In this document: positions 16,319 through 26,035 of the stretch, in pieces
Layout: each line of letters opens with the position of its first letter
Position numbering within the stretch: the first letter of the stretch is position 1
Assembly (NCBI GenBank): GCA_945872285.1
Contig: CAMBZR010000005.1
Coordinates: 1-64,000 of the forward strand
Length of the DNA stretch: 64,000 bases
Reading direction: 5' to 3'
DNA from: Bordetella parapertussis
Lineage (GTDB): Bacteria; Pseudomonadota; Gammaproteobacteria; Burkholderiales; Burkholderiaceae_B
Made by a program: the position numbers and the translations under genes
The notes under the pieces: model-generated
Told to the model about the DNA's origin: nothing
The model's input: only the letters and a program-made list of their open reading frames with translations
Databases searched by the model: none

Positions 16319-17665
16319 ATGAATGCTGTTACCGAAGCCATCAGCCTGTCCAGCTCTGTGGACATGACCAATTTCTGGATGCCTTTTACAGGCAACCGTC
16401 AGTTCAAAGCTGCCCCGCGCATTCTTAAAAGTGCCAAAGATATGCACTTCACCACCATGGATGGCCAGAAGGTGCTCGATGCCAGCGCCGGCCTCTGGTG
16501 CGTCAACGCCGGTCACGGCCGCGCAGAAATCATCGAAGCTGTGCACAAGCAAATGCAAGAGCTTGATTACGCACCACCCTTTCAAATGGCTCACCCTTTG
16601 GCGTTTGAAGCCGCAAGGGTAGTCGCGGACCTCATGCCTAAAGGTTTGGATCGCATCTTTTTTGCGAACTCTGGTTCTGAAGCTGTCGACACCGCGCTCA
16701 AGATGGCACTGGCCTATCATCGCTCGCGTGGCGAAGGCCAGCGCACGCGCCTCATCGGTCGCGAGCGCGGTTACAGCGGTGTGGGTTTTGGTGGCATTTC
16801 AGTTGGCGGTATTGTTGCGAACCGTAAGGCCTACTCGGCTAATCTGATTCCCGGCGTTGATCACATTCCGCACACCCATAGCATCCCTGACATGGGCTTT
16901 AGCAAAGGCCAACCGCAATGGGGCATGCACCTCGCTGACCATCTTGAAAGCCTGTGCGCCTTGCACGATGCCTCAACCATTGCGGCCGTGATCGTTGAGC
17001 CAGTTGCCGGTTCAACCGGCGTGCTGGTGCCGCCGGTGGGCTACCTGCAACGCTTGCGCGAGATCTGCACCAAGCACGGCATCTTGCTGATTTTTGATGA
17101 AGTGATCACCGGCTTCGGTCGTTTGGGCAAAGCCACTGCCAGCGAATACTTTGGCGTGACCCCTGACATGATTACGATGGCTAAAGCGATCAACAACGCT
17201 TCGATTCCGATGTCAGCTGTTGCAGCGAACACGCAGATCTATGACACCATTATCAACGCCAGCCCAGCCAATGCGATTGAAATGTTTCATGGCTACACCT
17301 ACTCATCGCACCCCGCCGCTGCAGCCGCCTGCCTGGCAACTCAAGAAATCTACAAGCGCGAGAAATTGTTCGAGCGCTCGTTTGCTCTGGCTCCGAAGTT
17401 TGAAAAAGCCATCCATGCACTGCGTGGCGAGCCTTACGTCAAAGACATCCGTAACCTAGGCTTGATGGGTGCGGTTGAACTTGAGTCGCGCCCAGGCGCG
17501 CCTGGTGCACGCGCGTACGACGTATTTTTAAAGTGTATGGAGATGGGCGTTTTGGTGCGCTACACCGGCGAAAGCATTGCGTTCTCGCCACCGCTGATTG
17601 TCAGCGAAGACCAGATCGACGAAATTTTCAACACGGTTAAAAAAGCGATTCATCTGGTCGCTTAG
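16319..17665 (+). CDS. Omega-amino acid:pyruvate aminotransferase (beta-alanine--pyruvate type)
   Basis: Class-III PLP-dependent transaminase, 448 residues from the ATG at 16319 (GGAGA site 6 bases upstream). The frame is open far upstream but that part crosses the operator and has no homology. Marks are WMPFTGNRQFK near the N-terminus, FANSGSEAVDTALK, the cofactor aspartate in LIFDEVITGFGR and the PLP lysine in ITMAKAINNA. These closely match beta-alanine/omega-amino acid:pyruvate transaminases that pass the amino group to pyruvate to give alanine and a semialdehyde. No semialdehyde dehydrogenase (mmsA-like) follows; a strong terminator does. Control by the divergent MocR protein is likely. 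Confidence 0.9.
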   Translation: MNAVTEAISLSSSVDMTNFWMPFTGNRQFKAAPRILKSAKDMHFTTMDGQKVLDASAGLWCVNAGHGRAEIIEAVHKQMQELDYAPPFQMAHPLAFEAARVVADLMPKGLDRIFFANSGSEAVDTALKMALAYHRSRGEGQRTRLIGRERGYSGVGFGGISVGGIVANRKAYSANLIPGVDHIPHTHSIPDMGFSKGQPQWGMHLADHLESLCALHDASTIAAVIVEPVAGSTGVLVPPVGYLQRLREICTKHGILLIFDEVITGFGRLGKATASEYFGVTPDMITMAKAINNASIPMSAVAANTQIYDTIINASPANAIEMFHGYTYSSHPAAAAACLATQEIYKREKLFERSFALAPKFEKAIHALRGEPYVKDIRNLGLMGAVELESRPGAPGARAYDVFLKCMEMGVLVRYTGESIAFSPPLIVSEDQIDEIFNTVKKAIHLVA

Positions 17666-17687
17666 TTTTCGGGTCCGGCTCACAACA

Positions 17688-17713
17688 AAGAAGGCGCTTC
17701 GGCGCTTTTTTTG
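17688..17713 (+). terminator. Rho-independent terminator after the aminotransferase gene
   Basis: AAGGCGC at 17691-17697, a TTCG tetraloop at 17698-17701 and GCGC at 17702-17705, followed by a run of seven T. The stem is GC-rich with a UUCG loop and sits 23 bp after the stop codon. It separates the aminotransferase from the gamma-glutamyltransferase gene. Confidence 0.9.
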
Positions 17714-17889
17714 TTTTCGCGAGCCGTGAGACGCCAACAACAAGCCAGAAGCTCCGCCAACGATTATGATGCGGCTTACTCCATTTTGCCGTGGCGCTTT
17801 GTAATGCCCTGGCTCGGCGTCATGCCGGAGCACCATACATAACGGCCTGTGGCTCTTATGACTTAACCTTTGCAGGATTCTTTTCACTT

Positions 17890-19491
17890 ATGAACTGGCA
17901 GCTTCCGTTTCAGTCTGGTCGTCAACCCGTCCTAGCCCGCAATATCGTTTCAACGTCGCAACCGCTCGCCTCGCAAGCGGGTGCCGCTGTGTTTGCGCGC
18001 GGTGGCAATGCGATTGACGCCGCCATTGCTGCAGCCATTACGCTGACGGTTGTCGAGCCCACCATGAATGGAATTGGCGGTGATGGCTTCTCGATTATTT
18101 GGGATGGCAAAAAACTACACGGTCTGAACGCCTCAGGCCGTTCACCCGCCGCTTGGTCGCCCGAGCGCTTCAAAGGTTTGGCCACCATGCCCAAGAACGG
18201 CTGGGAGTCAGTCACCGTGCCCGGCGCCGTCTCGCAGTGGGTGGCCTTGTCAAACAAATTTGGACAACTGCCTTTTGAGGATTTGTTTAAGGACGCGATT
18301 CGTCATGCACGTGAAGGATTTCCGGTCAGCCCAGTGATTTCTAAGCAGTGGGCAACAGCTGTCAAAGAGTTGGCGCAACATCCAGGCTTCAACGCCTTCA
18401 TGCCAAATGGTCGCGCACCTGCCGCCGGTGAGATCTGGAAATTTACCGACCAAGCCGACACCCTCGAAGATATTGCGCGCACAAAAGGCGAGTCGTTTTA
18501 TCGCGGTCGTCTGGCCAAAATGATTGCCGCGTTTTCTGCCGAATGCGGCGCCGTAATGACTGAGGCCGACTTGGCCGCACATCAAGCCGACTGGGTCGAG
18601 CCCATCTCGACGAACTTTCGCGGCTTTGACGTGCACGAGATCCCACCAAATGGTCAAGGCCTCACGGCTCTGCTTGCACTGAACATCATCGAACATCTGC
18701 CCTACAACGAAACAGCACCAAACTCAGCTGAGCGCATGCACTTAGAGGTTGAAGCGATGCGTGTAGCCTTTGCCGACTTATACGCCCACGTGGCCGACCC
18801 CGAATTTATGAAAGTCAGCGCAAAAGATTTACTCAGCAAAACCTATGCGCGCGAGCGCGCTAAGTTGATTAACCCTAAAAAAGCGGGCACCTATGCGGCG
18901 GGTCAACCACCTTCGGGTGGCACCATTTATTTATGTGCCGCTGACGCAGAGGGTCGCATGATTTCGTATATTCAATCCAACTTTAAAGGCTTTGGCTCGG
19001 GCGTGGTCGTGCCAAAAACCGGCATCGCGCTACAAAATCGCGGCTCTGGTTTTGTCACGACACCCGGGCATCCCAATCAAGTCGCAGGCGGCAAGCGCCC
19101 CATGCACACCATCATCCCCGCCTTCATGACGCGCGATGGTCAACCTGAGATGGCCTTTGGCGTGATGGGTGGCAACATGCAAGCGCAAGGCCATATGCAA
19201 ATGGTGTTGCGTCGCGTGGTCGAGCAGCACAACCCACAGGCCTGCTCAGACGCGCCGCGCTGGCGCATCAATGACGCGGCTGAACTGACACTCGAAGCCA
19301 CCGTCACCCCCGCTGTGGTCGCAGGGCTCAAAGCCATGGGCCATGCACCGCTAATCGCCGCACCTGACAGTACCGACTTTGGGAGCGCACAGTTGATTGC
19401 TCGGTTAGGCGAGCAGCAAACAAGTACTGGGCCCTTTGCCTACGCTGCAGGCTCTGAGCATCGCCGCGATGGTCAGGCGGTAGGTTACTAA
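17890..19491 (+). CDS. Gamma-glutamyltransferase family protein (Ntn hydrolase)
   Basis: 533 residues from the ATG at 17890. An upstream-extended frame from 17791 adds 33 residues without family likeness. Members are made as a precursor that cuts itself before a threonine, which then acts as nucleophile. Here the likely residue is T345 in PPSGGTIYLCAAD, followed by YIQSNFKGFGSG, the oxyanion and substrate region. The early part has ASQAGAAVFARGGNAIDAAIAAA and VVEPTMNGIGGDGF, also typical. No N-terminal signal peptide is evident, so it may be cytosolic, unlike classical periplasmic GGT. This group is often annotated as acylase or GGT without a known substrate. It follows the terminator of the aminotransferase gene, so it probably has its own promoter. 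Confidence 0.87.
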   Translation: MNWQLPFQSGRQPVLARNIVSTSQPLASQAGAAVFARGGNAIDAAIAAAITLTVVEPTMNGIGGDGFSIIWDGKKLHGLNASGRSPAAWSPERFKGLATMPKNGWESVTVPGAVSQWVALSNKFGQLPFEDLFKDAIRHAREGFPVSPVISKQWATAVKELAQHPGFNAFMPNGRAPAAGEIWKFTDQADTLEDIARTKGESFYRGRLAKMIAAFSAECGAVMTEADLAAHQADWVEPISTNFRGFDVHEIPPNGQGLTALLALNIIEHLPYNETAPNSAERMHLEVEAMRVAFADLYAHVADPEFMKVSAKDLLSKTYARERAKLINPKKAGTYAAGQPPSGGTIYLCAADAEGRMISYIQSNFKGFGSGVVVPKTGIALQNRGSGFVTTPGHPNQVAGGKRPMHTIIPAFMTRDGQPEMAFGVMGGNMQAQGHMQMVLRRVVEQHNPQACSDAPRWRINDAAELTLEATVTPAVVAGLKAMGHAPLIAAPDSTDFGSAQLIARLGEQQTSTGPFAYAAGSEHRRDGQAVGY

Positions 19492-19613
19492 GGCTAGACG
19501 CTAGTTGACGACGTCACCCCCCAACACTACAAGGTCTTAGAAGGCGCAAAATCGACATCTCTACGAATAGAAAAGAGGGACAATCGGGGAAAGTAGATTA
19601 CCCCCTAGCCACC

Positions 19614-21446
19614 TTACTCGACCGTCACGCTTTTGGCGAGGTTGCGTGGCTTGTCGACATCGGTTCCTCGTGAACACGCCGTGTGATAGGCCAATAACTG
19701 CAAGGGCACGGTATGCAAAATCGGTGAAAGCAAGCCATAGTGCTCTGGCATGCGGATCACATGCACGCCCTCAGCACTCACAATCCGTGTATCCATGTCG
19801 GCAAACACATATAGCTCGCCGCCGCGCGCGCGCACCTCTTGAATATTCGATTTTAGTTTTTCTAACAACGCATCATTGGGCGCAATCGTGACCACGGGCA
19901 TTTGCTCGGTGACCAGTGCTAAGGGGCCGTGCTTGAGCTCGCCGGCTGGGTAGGCCTCGGCATGGATATAGCTAATTTCTTTGAGCTTGAGCGCGCCTTC
20001 TAGTGCAATCGGGTAATGCATGCCTCGGCCTAAAAACAGTGCGTTCTCTTTGGTGGCAAAGCGCTCGGCCCAAGCGATAATTTGTGGCTCAAGTGCGAGT
20101 ACGGCACTAATCGCTGCGGGTAAATGTCGCAGAGCTTTAACGTGCTCGGCCTCCTGCTGCTCAGTTAACTGACCGTGCACCTGGGCTAAGGCTAGCGTCA
20201 GCATGAACAACGCTGTGAGTTGGGTCGTAAAGGCTTTGGTAGAGGCCACGCCGATTTCAACGCCAGCGCGCGTAATGTAAGCCAGCGCGCACTCACGCAC
20301 CATCGCACTCGTTGACACGTTGCAAATCGTCAATGTGTGTTGCATGCCAAGCGAACGAGCGTGTTTTAACGCTGCAAGCGTATCGGCCGTTTCACCAGAC
20401 TGCGAGATCGTCACCACCAGCGTGTTTGCGTGTGGCACGCTATCGCGGTATCGATACTCGCTTGCAATCTCAACTGAGACCGGAATTTTTGCAACCGCTT
20501 CGATCCAGTATTGCGCGGTGAGCCCTGCGTAATAACTCGTACCGCAAGCCAAAATCAATACGCGATCAATCTGTTTAAAAGTTTTATACGCCCTGTCGCC
20601 AAACAGCTCAGGCGTAATCGACTCAACATCTTCAAGCGTGTCAGCGACCGCACGTGGTTGCTCAAAAATTTCTTTTTGCATGTAATGGCGATACGGGCCA
20701 AGCTCTGCCGCACCGGTATGTACCTGCACCGTATTGATCTTGCGGTTCACCTGCTTGCCGTTTGCATCCATGATCCAGACATTGCCAAGCTGCAAGTCGG
20801 CCACATCACCATCTTCAAGATACACAATTTGATCGGTCGTGCCGGCCAATGCCAAGGCATCAGACGCTAAGAAGTTTTCGTTTTGACCTCGCCCAATTAC
20901 CAGCGGCGAACCATAACGTGCCGCCACGATGCGGTGCGGTTCGTCGCGACAAAACACCGCAATCGCGTAGGCACCTTTTAGTCGCTTAACCGTCTGCTGA
21001 ACCGCCTCAAGCAGATCGCCGTGATACAAATGCCGCACCAGATGCGCAATCACTTCGGTATCGGTCTGGCTTTCAAACAGATAGCCCACCGCCTGCAACT
21101 CGGTACGCAGGTCTTCGTGATTTTCGATAATGCCGTTATGCACCAACGCAATGCTTGGGGCTTCTTGCGCAAGCCCTGAAAAATGCGGGTGCGCGTTGCG
21201 GGTAACCGGAGCGCCGTGCGTCGCCCAACGGGTGTGCGCAATCCCCGTAAATCCTGCGATTCGCTCACGCGTAATCGTGGCGGCCAGTTCGGCCACACGC
21301 TCGGTACTACGCGCGCGGCGCAGTGTGCCGTTATCAAACACGGCGACACCACACGAGTCATACCCGCGGTACTCAAGACGGCTGAGTCCCTCGAGCAAAA
21401 TCGGTGTGATGTCCCTTGAAGCAACTGCACCTACGATGCCACACAT
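19614..21446 (-). CDS. glmS: Glutamine--fructose-6-phosphate aminotransferase (isomerizing)
   Basis: First committed enzyme of UDP-GlcNAc synthesis, converting fructose-6-phosphate and glutamine to glucosamine-6-phosphate in the cytosol. The ATG at 21446 gives the required N-terminus MCGIVGA, with Cys2 as the glutaminase nucleophile after Met removal; the longer frame from 21479 would bury it. An AGGGGAT site precedes it. 610 residues is normal. The glutaminase domain ([19 protein letters not shown]) is followed by two SIS sugar-binding domains ([21 protein letters not shown]) and the end [14 protein letters not shown] see no glmS ribozyme, which would be unexpected in this phylum. Divergent from an Lrp gene. 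Confidence 0.97.
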   Translation of the reverse strand: MCGIVGAVASRDITPILLEGLSRLEYRGYDSCGVAVFDNGTLRRARSTERVAELAATITRERIAGFTGIAHTRWATHGAPVTRNAHPHFSGLAQEAPSIALVHNGIIENHEDLRTELQAVGYLFESQTDTEVIAHLVRHLYHGDLLEAVQQTVKRLKGAYAIAVFCRDEPHRIVAARYGSPLVIGRGQNENFLASDALALAGTTDQIVYLEDGDVADLQLGNVWIMDANGKQVNRKINTVQVHTGAAELGPYRHYMQKEIFEQPRAVADTLEDVESITPELFGDRAYKTFKQIDRVLILACGTSYYAGLTAQYWIEAVAKIPVSVEIASEYRYRDSVPHANTLVVTISQSGETADTLAALKHARSLGMQHTLTICNVSTSAMVRECALAYITRAGVEIGVASTKAFTTQLTALFMLTLALAQVHGQLTEQQEAEHVKALRHLPAAISAVLALEPQIIAWAERFATKENALFLGRGMHYPIALEGALKLKEISYIHAEAYPAGELKHGPLALVTEQMPVVTIAPNDALLEKLKSNIQEVRARGGELYVFADMDTRIVSAEGVHVIRMPEHYGLLSPILHTVPLQLLAYHTACSRGTDVDKPRNLAKSVTVE

Positions 21447-21595
21447 AAAAATCCCCTGACTGTGTTGGGATTGTGCCAAACTTAAAGTGAAATTTTATGT
21501 CTATTATTAAATAATATTGAAATAAAATATTAAAAACAAGATACTATGTAATATAATTTCATATCCCATGATTTTTAAACACTTTAGTTCTCTCT
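21447..21595. promoter_or_regulatory. AT-rich divergent control region between glmS and an Lrp gene
   Basis: 149 bp in which roughly 21480-21560 is almost entirely A and T, in sharp contrast to the GC-rich surroundings. It contains several overlapping TATTAAATAATATT-like elements and the dyad AATATT-gaaataa-AATATT. It must hold promoters for both genes. Lrp-type proteins bind and bend such DNA, so autoregulation and control of glmS by the adjacent regulator are plausible (inference). Confidence 0.55.
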
Positions 21596-22078
21596 ATGAT
21601 GACCGAGTCACTCGACGAGCTTGATCTGCGCATTCTTGAGCAGCTCCAGCAAGACGCAAGCCTAACCAACCAAGACCTCGCCGAGCGGGTGCACGCCTCG
21701 GCGCCTACCTGCATGCGGCGTGTGCGCCGGCTCACTACCTCGGGCGTCATTCAAAAACAAGTCGCGCTTGTCGATCCGGCAAAAGTTGGCACAACGCTTA
21801 CCGCCATCCTCGAGGTCACGCTTGACATACAGTCAGCCGAAGGCCTGCAGCAGTTTGAAGGCGTGATCGCACTCGAGGCTGCGGTGCTGCAATGTTATCG
21901 AGTGTCGTCCGGGCCAGACTTTATCCTAGTGACCCAAGTGGCCGATATGCCGGCGTACCATGCGCTCGTGCATCGGGCCCTGACAGCGCAGGCAAACGTG
22001 CGTAATGTTCGAACTTTTTTTTCAATCCACCGCAGCAAGTTCAACACCGGCATCGTGCTCGGCAAATCACACGCTTAG
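21596..22078 (+). CDS. Lrp/AsnC family transcriptional regulator
   Basis: 160-residue regulator with an N-terminal winged helix (LDELDLRILEQLQQDASLTN and the following APTCMRRVRRL recognition segment) and an AsnC-type C-terminal domain (VLQCYRVSSGPDFILV). Two consecutive ATG codons begin it; either may be used. It is only 2 bp from the end of the convergent glycosyltransferase gene and is divergent from glmS across a very AT-rich spacer. A similar lrp-glmS pairing occurs in Bordetella relatives as far as I recall. The target genes are unknown. Confidence 0.87.
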   Translation: MMTESLDELDLRILEQLQQDASLTNQDLAERVHASAPTCMRRVRRLTTSGVIQKQVALVDPAKVGTTLTAILEVTLDIQSAEGLQQFEGVIALEAAVLQCYRVSSGPDFILVTQVADMPAYHALVHRALTAQANVRNVRTFFSIHRSKFNTGIVLGKSHA

Positions 22079-22080
22079 CG

Positions 22081-23160
22081 TCACGCCCACTGCTCAGTCA
22101 GCGCCGCGCGGTAAACCTCAACATAACGTTCGACCATACTGTCTGCAGCGTACTCGGCGCGCACCGCAGCGTAGGCGACCTCAGCCCTTGCCTGCGCCTG
22201 TTCGGGCTGCGCCAATATTGAACAGATATGAGCAGCCATCGTCGTAGCGTCGCCCGGCGTGCACACCAACCCGCGTCCTTCGCACACCGTTTCTTTCAAA
22301 CCGCCGGCATCTGTTGACACCACTGGTATTTTTTGCAGCATGGCATCAAGCACGCTACTGCCTAGCGCCTCAAAACGCGAGGACATGACAAAAACCGAAA
22401 GTGCCGCGAAAAGCGACTCGACGTCAGGTTCAAACCCCAGCAGCAGATACCGGTCCTGCAAACCCAACTGTGCAATCGCCTGCCGGGCCTGTTGCGATGC
22501 TGCGCCGTCGGCACCCCAATGCACGAACACCACATCAGCAAACTGTTCACACACTTTTGCTGCCGCGTGAATTAAGGTCACCGGATCCTTCTCGGCTGAA
22601 AGCGCCGCAGCACTACCCACCAAGCGCCTACCCTCAAGCCTGGTTTGTTTTAAGAAATCTTGTACCCGCTGCGGTTGCGCCGCAACCGGCAATACCGCAC
22701 TCGGGATCACGCGCGTCGCCACCCCGAGCGCGCGAGGCGCTTGTGCGGCAGCTTCGCTAATGGCAACTAGCTGACTGACTCTGCGCCATTTCAGCCCCGT
22801 TAGCCAGGCACGTGCGCCAACCGGAAAACTCGTTCGCCGCGAGAACACGAGTGGGCGGGCACGCCAGACAGCCGCCACAACGGCCCAAGCGACCGCGCTT
22901 GCGGTTTGCGCGTGCCAGACATCAAATTTCTTACCCTTTCGGGCCAGCCACCAACCAAAAGAGAACCCACCCTTAGCCGTATAAACGATGAAGCCCCGAG
23001 CTGCTGCCTGCCTGGCCAGGGCGCTGTCTTTGCGTAACAACAAGTGCACCTCATGGCCTCGCTCACGCAGTCCTAAGGCCGTCAACAGCGTTTGCCTTTC
23101 ACCGCCCCGCCAACCGCGCTCGGTGTTGAGCTGCAAAATACGCAGGCTGGGCTCAGCCAT
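22081..23160 (-). CDS. Glycosyltransferase family 4-type protein
   Basis: GT-B fold glycosyltransferase, 359 residues from the ATG at 23160, which overlaps the end of the MFS gene by 8 bp; a longer frame to 23223 lies inside that gene. The N-terminal domain opens with ILQLNTERGWRGGERQTL, typical of family 4 enzymes, and the C-terminal nucleotide-sugar site has VMSSRFEALGSSVLDAM, the E-x7-E type motif, followed by VSTDAGGLKE. It probably adds a sugar to lipopolysaccharide core or another envelope glycan from the cytoplasmic side. The acceptor and donor are not readable. It is the last gene of a glmU-MFS-GT unit. Confidence 0.83.
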   Translation of the reverse strand: MAEPSLRILQLNTERGWRGGERQTLLTALGLRERGHEVHLLLRKDSALARQAAARGFIVYTAKGGFSFGWWLARKGKKFDVWHAQTASAVAWAVVAAVWRARPLVFSRRTSFPVGARAWLTGLKWRRVSQLVAISEAAAQAPRALGVATRVIPSAVLPVAAQPQRVQDFLKQTRLEGRRLVGSAAALSAEKDPVTLIHAAAKVCEQFADVVFVHWGADGAASQQARQAIAQLGLQDRYLLLGFEPDVESLFAALSVFVMSSRFEALGSSVLDAMLQKIPVVSTDAGGLKETVCEGRGLVCTPGDATTMAAHICSILAQPEQAQARAEVAYAAVRAEYAADSMVERYVEVYRAALTEQWA

Positions 23161-24541
23161 GTTGTCCCGCTTGCGGCGCTTGCCGATAACGGATCGCATT
23201 GACCGTGACCGCACACAATGCAAAACAAACAGCGACCCACATACCTAGCAAAGGACCTGAGGTAAATCCCATACTGAAGACCATCGCGACGACCGCAGCG
23301 CCAAAGGTTTGACTAAATACCCGGGTGGTTGCTTGCAACCCCCCGACTGCGCCCGAGCGGTGACGCGGCGCGGCACTTAGCAGCACGCGATTATTCGGTG
23401 TTTGAAAAAAACCAAACCCGACTCCCGCCAGCATCATTGCGGCAAACAACCAAGTGTTGTCCACATCTGCTGGCATTAAAGCGATTGCGGCCAGGCCCAA
23501 CGCCATTGCGGCCGCGCCGATCCCACTTAAGATTGCGACCGGAAACCGATCAGACAGCGGCCCGGCAATCGCGGCAATCATCGCGGCGCCCACGGGCCAG
23601 CCCGCCAGTAAAATTCCCACTGTGATTTGTGATCGTTGCAGCGTGGTCAATAAATAAAAGGGGAGCGACACAAAGGTCGCCATTTGCGCCGAGAACGTAC
23701 TCGCTGAAGCCGCGAGGGCAAATCGCATCGCAGGAATACGAAATAAATCAACCGGAAATAAAGGCGCGGGTTGCGCGCTTGAGCGGCGGATTAAAAAAGT
23801 CACGACAGCGACCGCTGCCACAATCAAGAGCGAAGCCTGCCACGTGTAGGTCGCTAGATAATCAATTCCAAGGATCAACAGACCAATCGCGGACATGCTT
23901 AATAGTGCAGAGAACCAGTCAAAGCGCGATTGGATTGGCGCAACGTCTGGCAAGTATTTAGCGCCGAACAACGCTAGGCACCCCACTGGGATATTGAACA
24001 CAAAAATCCAATGCCAACTCGCAGTCGACAAAATGAAGGCCCCCAGCGAGGGGCCCATCACAGACGAGACAGCGACGGTCATTGAGTTCCAACCGATTCC
24101 TCTCCCAATCAGATGGGCCGGATAAATATGCCGCACGAGCGCGCCAAACAGGCACATGATGGCCGAGCCACCCAGCCCTTGCACGACTCGGCACACCAAC
24201 AACACCGACAAGCTCGGCGCAAGCGCGCTGGCAATTGAAGCGAGGATAAACAACACCAACCCGCAGCGAAACAAAAGCTTAAACCCCACGCGCTCACCAA
24301 TTGCCGCCATCGGCATGAGCGTCATGGCCACCGTGAGGCCATACGCATTCACAATCCACACGACCGAAGCCGCCGATTGATTCAAGTCTTTTGCAATAGA
24401 AGGCAAGGCGACATTTGACATTGAGGCATCAAGCACCGACAACATCAAACCAATTCCGAGGGCAAAGGCTGCTTTACGGCGACGAACGGTAGGCAGCCCT
24501 TCAGTCGCCTCAGGCGCGCGAGCTGTTTGTGCTTCAGACAT
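23153..24541 (-). CDS. MFS transporter, DHA2/EmrB-QacA-like
   Basis: Integral membrane drug/proton antiporter-type protein of 462 residues with about 14 predicted hydrophobic spans. The first span has LSVLDASMSNVALPSIA, the DHA2 motif D1-type LDxTxxNVALP, and after two further segments comes motif A-like GERVGFKLLF and the CRVVQGLGGSAIM motif B. Substrate unknown; such exporters remove dyes, biocides or metabolites. It starts 2 bases after the glmU stop and overlaps the glycosyltransferase gene by 8 bp, so all three are probably one transcript. Confidence 0.87.
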   Translation of the reverse strand: MSEAQTARAPEATEGLPTVRRRKAAFALGIGLMLSVLDASMSNVALPSIAKDLNQSAASVVWIVNAYGLTVAMTLMPMAAIGERVGFKLLFRCGLVLFILASIASALAPSLSVLLVCRVVQGLGGSAIMCLFGALVRHIYPAHLIGRGIGWNSMTVAVSSVMGPSLGAFILSTASWHWIFVFNIPVGCLALFGAKYLPDVAPIQSRFDWFSALLSMSAIGLLILGIDYLATYTWQASLLIVAAVAVVTFLIRRSSAQPAPLFPVDLFRIPAMRFALAASASTFSAQMATFVSLPFYLLTTLQRSQITVGILLAGWPVGAAMIAAIAGPLSDRFPVAILSGIGAAAMALGLAAIALMPADVDNTWLFAAMMLAGVGFGFFQTPNNRVLLSAAPRHRSGAVGGLQATTRVFSQTFGAAVVAMVFSMGFTSGPLLGMWVAVCFALCAVTVNAIRYRQAPQAGQHG

Positions 24542-24543
24542 TT

Positions 24544-25923
24544 TTAAGCTTTTTTAATTTTTTTAATTGGCCGTTTCCAGCCCTCGATGGTGATTTGTTT
24601 GGTTCGAGAAATTGTCAATGTTTCGGCAGGCGCGTCGCGCGTCAGCGTCGTACCCGCACCAAGCGTGGCGCCACGCCCCACCCGCACCGGCGCCACGAGC
24701 TGCGAATCTGAGCCAATAAAGACATCGTCTTCTATGACGGTTCTGTGTTTATTGACACCATCATAATTGCAGGTGATGGTGCCCGCCCCGATGTTCACGC
24801 GCGCGCCGATTTCGGCATCACCGATATAAGCCAGATGATTGGCCTTGCTGTCCGAACCTAAGCGCGCGTTTTTAATTTCAACAAAATTACCAACATGCGT
24901 GCGATCGGCTAGCTCAGTGCCGGGGCGCAGGCGTGCATAGGGCCCGATCTTCGCGTCGCTGCCCACGATGGCTTGGTCAAGATGACTAAACGGTTCAATC
25001 CGGGTGCCTGCGCCGATCGTGACATCGCGCAACACGCAATGCGCACCAACATGCACGCCATCGCCCAAACTGACCTCGCCTTCAAAGACACAACCCACAT
25101 CGATGAAGACGTCTTGCCCGCACTGCAAAGTCCCCCGCAGTTCAAGGCGCGCCGGGTCAGCGATCGTGACACCCGCCTCAAGCTGACGGCGCGCAAGTTC
25201 AAGCTGCCACAAGCGTTCAAGCTGCGCCTGTTGCGCGCGGCTATTGACACCCAGCGTTTCGTAGGGCGCGCCAGGATGCGCAACGTTTACCGCAAGGCCT
25301 TGAGCCACCGCCATCCCGATAATATCTGTCAGGTAATACTCTGCCTGCGCGTTCTGATTTGTCAATTGTGACAGCCAGGTTTTCAGTTGCGCGGTGGGTG
25401 CAGCGATGATTCCCGTGTTGACCTCGGTGATTGCGCGCTGCGCAGGCGTTGCGTCTTTGTGCTCAACGATCGCACAAACATGCCCCTGTGCATTGCGCAC
25501 AATGCGGCCATAACCCGTCGGGTCGGGCAACAGTTCAGTTAAAACCGCCAGGCCCTTTTGCCGCGCGGTTAATAACGCGCGCAAGGTTGCAACTTCTACC
25601 AGAGGCACATCACCATACAACACGAGCGTGACATCGTCTTGTCCGTTTTCTTTCAAGTGCGGCGCGGCTTGCAACACCGCATGCCCTGTGCCTAACTGAG
25701 GCTCCTGCAAAGCAAATTTCAAATCGGTTTGCGCCACAAACGCCTGTTCCACCTGCTCGGCGCCGTGACCGACCACCACCACGACACCCTCGGCCTCGAG
25801 CGCGCGCGCCACCTTCAGTACGTGCGACAGCATTGTGCACCCGGCGATGGTGTGCAAGACCTTAGGGCGGCTGGACTGCATCCGCTTGCCTTGGCCCGCG
25901 GCCAAAATCACAATATTCAACAT
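24544..25923 (-). CDS. glmU: Bifunctional GlcNAc-1-P uridylyltransferase / GlcN-1-P acetyltransferase
   Basis: Final two steps of UDP-GlcNAc synthesis in the cytosol: acetylation of glucosamine-1-phosphate, then uridylyl transfer. 459 residues, normal. The N-terminal pyrophosphorylase domain has the nucleotide loop [11 protein letters not shown] near residues 7-17 and VLYGDVPL; the C-terminal left-handed beta-helix consists of hexapeptide repeats and contains [11 protein letters not shown] and [17 protein letters not shown], the acetyl-CoA region. First gene of a glmU-MFS-glycosyltransferase unit. Together with glmS 3 kb away it puts the pathway's key enzymes in one neighbourhood. Confidence 0.97.
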   Translation of the reverse strand: MLNIVILAAGQGKRMQSSRPKVLHTIAGCTMLSHVLKVARALEAEGVVVVVGHGAEQVEQAFVAQTDLKFALQEPQLGTGHAVLQAAPHLKENGQDDVTLVLYGDVPLVEVATLRALLTARQKGLAVLTELLPDPTGYGRIVRNAQGHVCAIVEHKDATPAQRAITEVNTGIIAAPTAQLKTWLSQLTNQNAQAEYYLTDIIGMAVAQGLAVNVAHPGAPYETLGVNSRAQQAQLERLWQLELARRQLEAGVTIADPARLELRGTLQCGQDVFIDVGCVFEGEVSLGDGVHVGAHCVLRDVTIGAGTRIEPFSHLDQAIVGSDAKIGPYARLRPGTELADRTHVGNFVEIKNARLGSDSKANHLAYIGDAEIGARVNIGAGTITCNYDGVNKHRTVIEDDVFIGSDSQLVAPVRVGRGATLGAGTTLTRDAPAETLTISRTKQITIEGWKRPIKKIKKA

Positions 25924-26035
25924 AGTCTGTGGGTCTGGTTATTATTTGTTGGTCTTGGGTGGTTTTAACTTTAACTTTAACGTGCAACGGACAACGAACA
26001 TAAACAGAATTTGCAGGCGCGCTAAGGCCTGTTGT

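Noticed and set aside
25964..25981. Three tandem TTTAAC hexamers upstream of glmU
   Set aside because: Too short to be a meaningful repeat array; chance or a minor promoter feature is enough to explain it.
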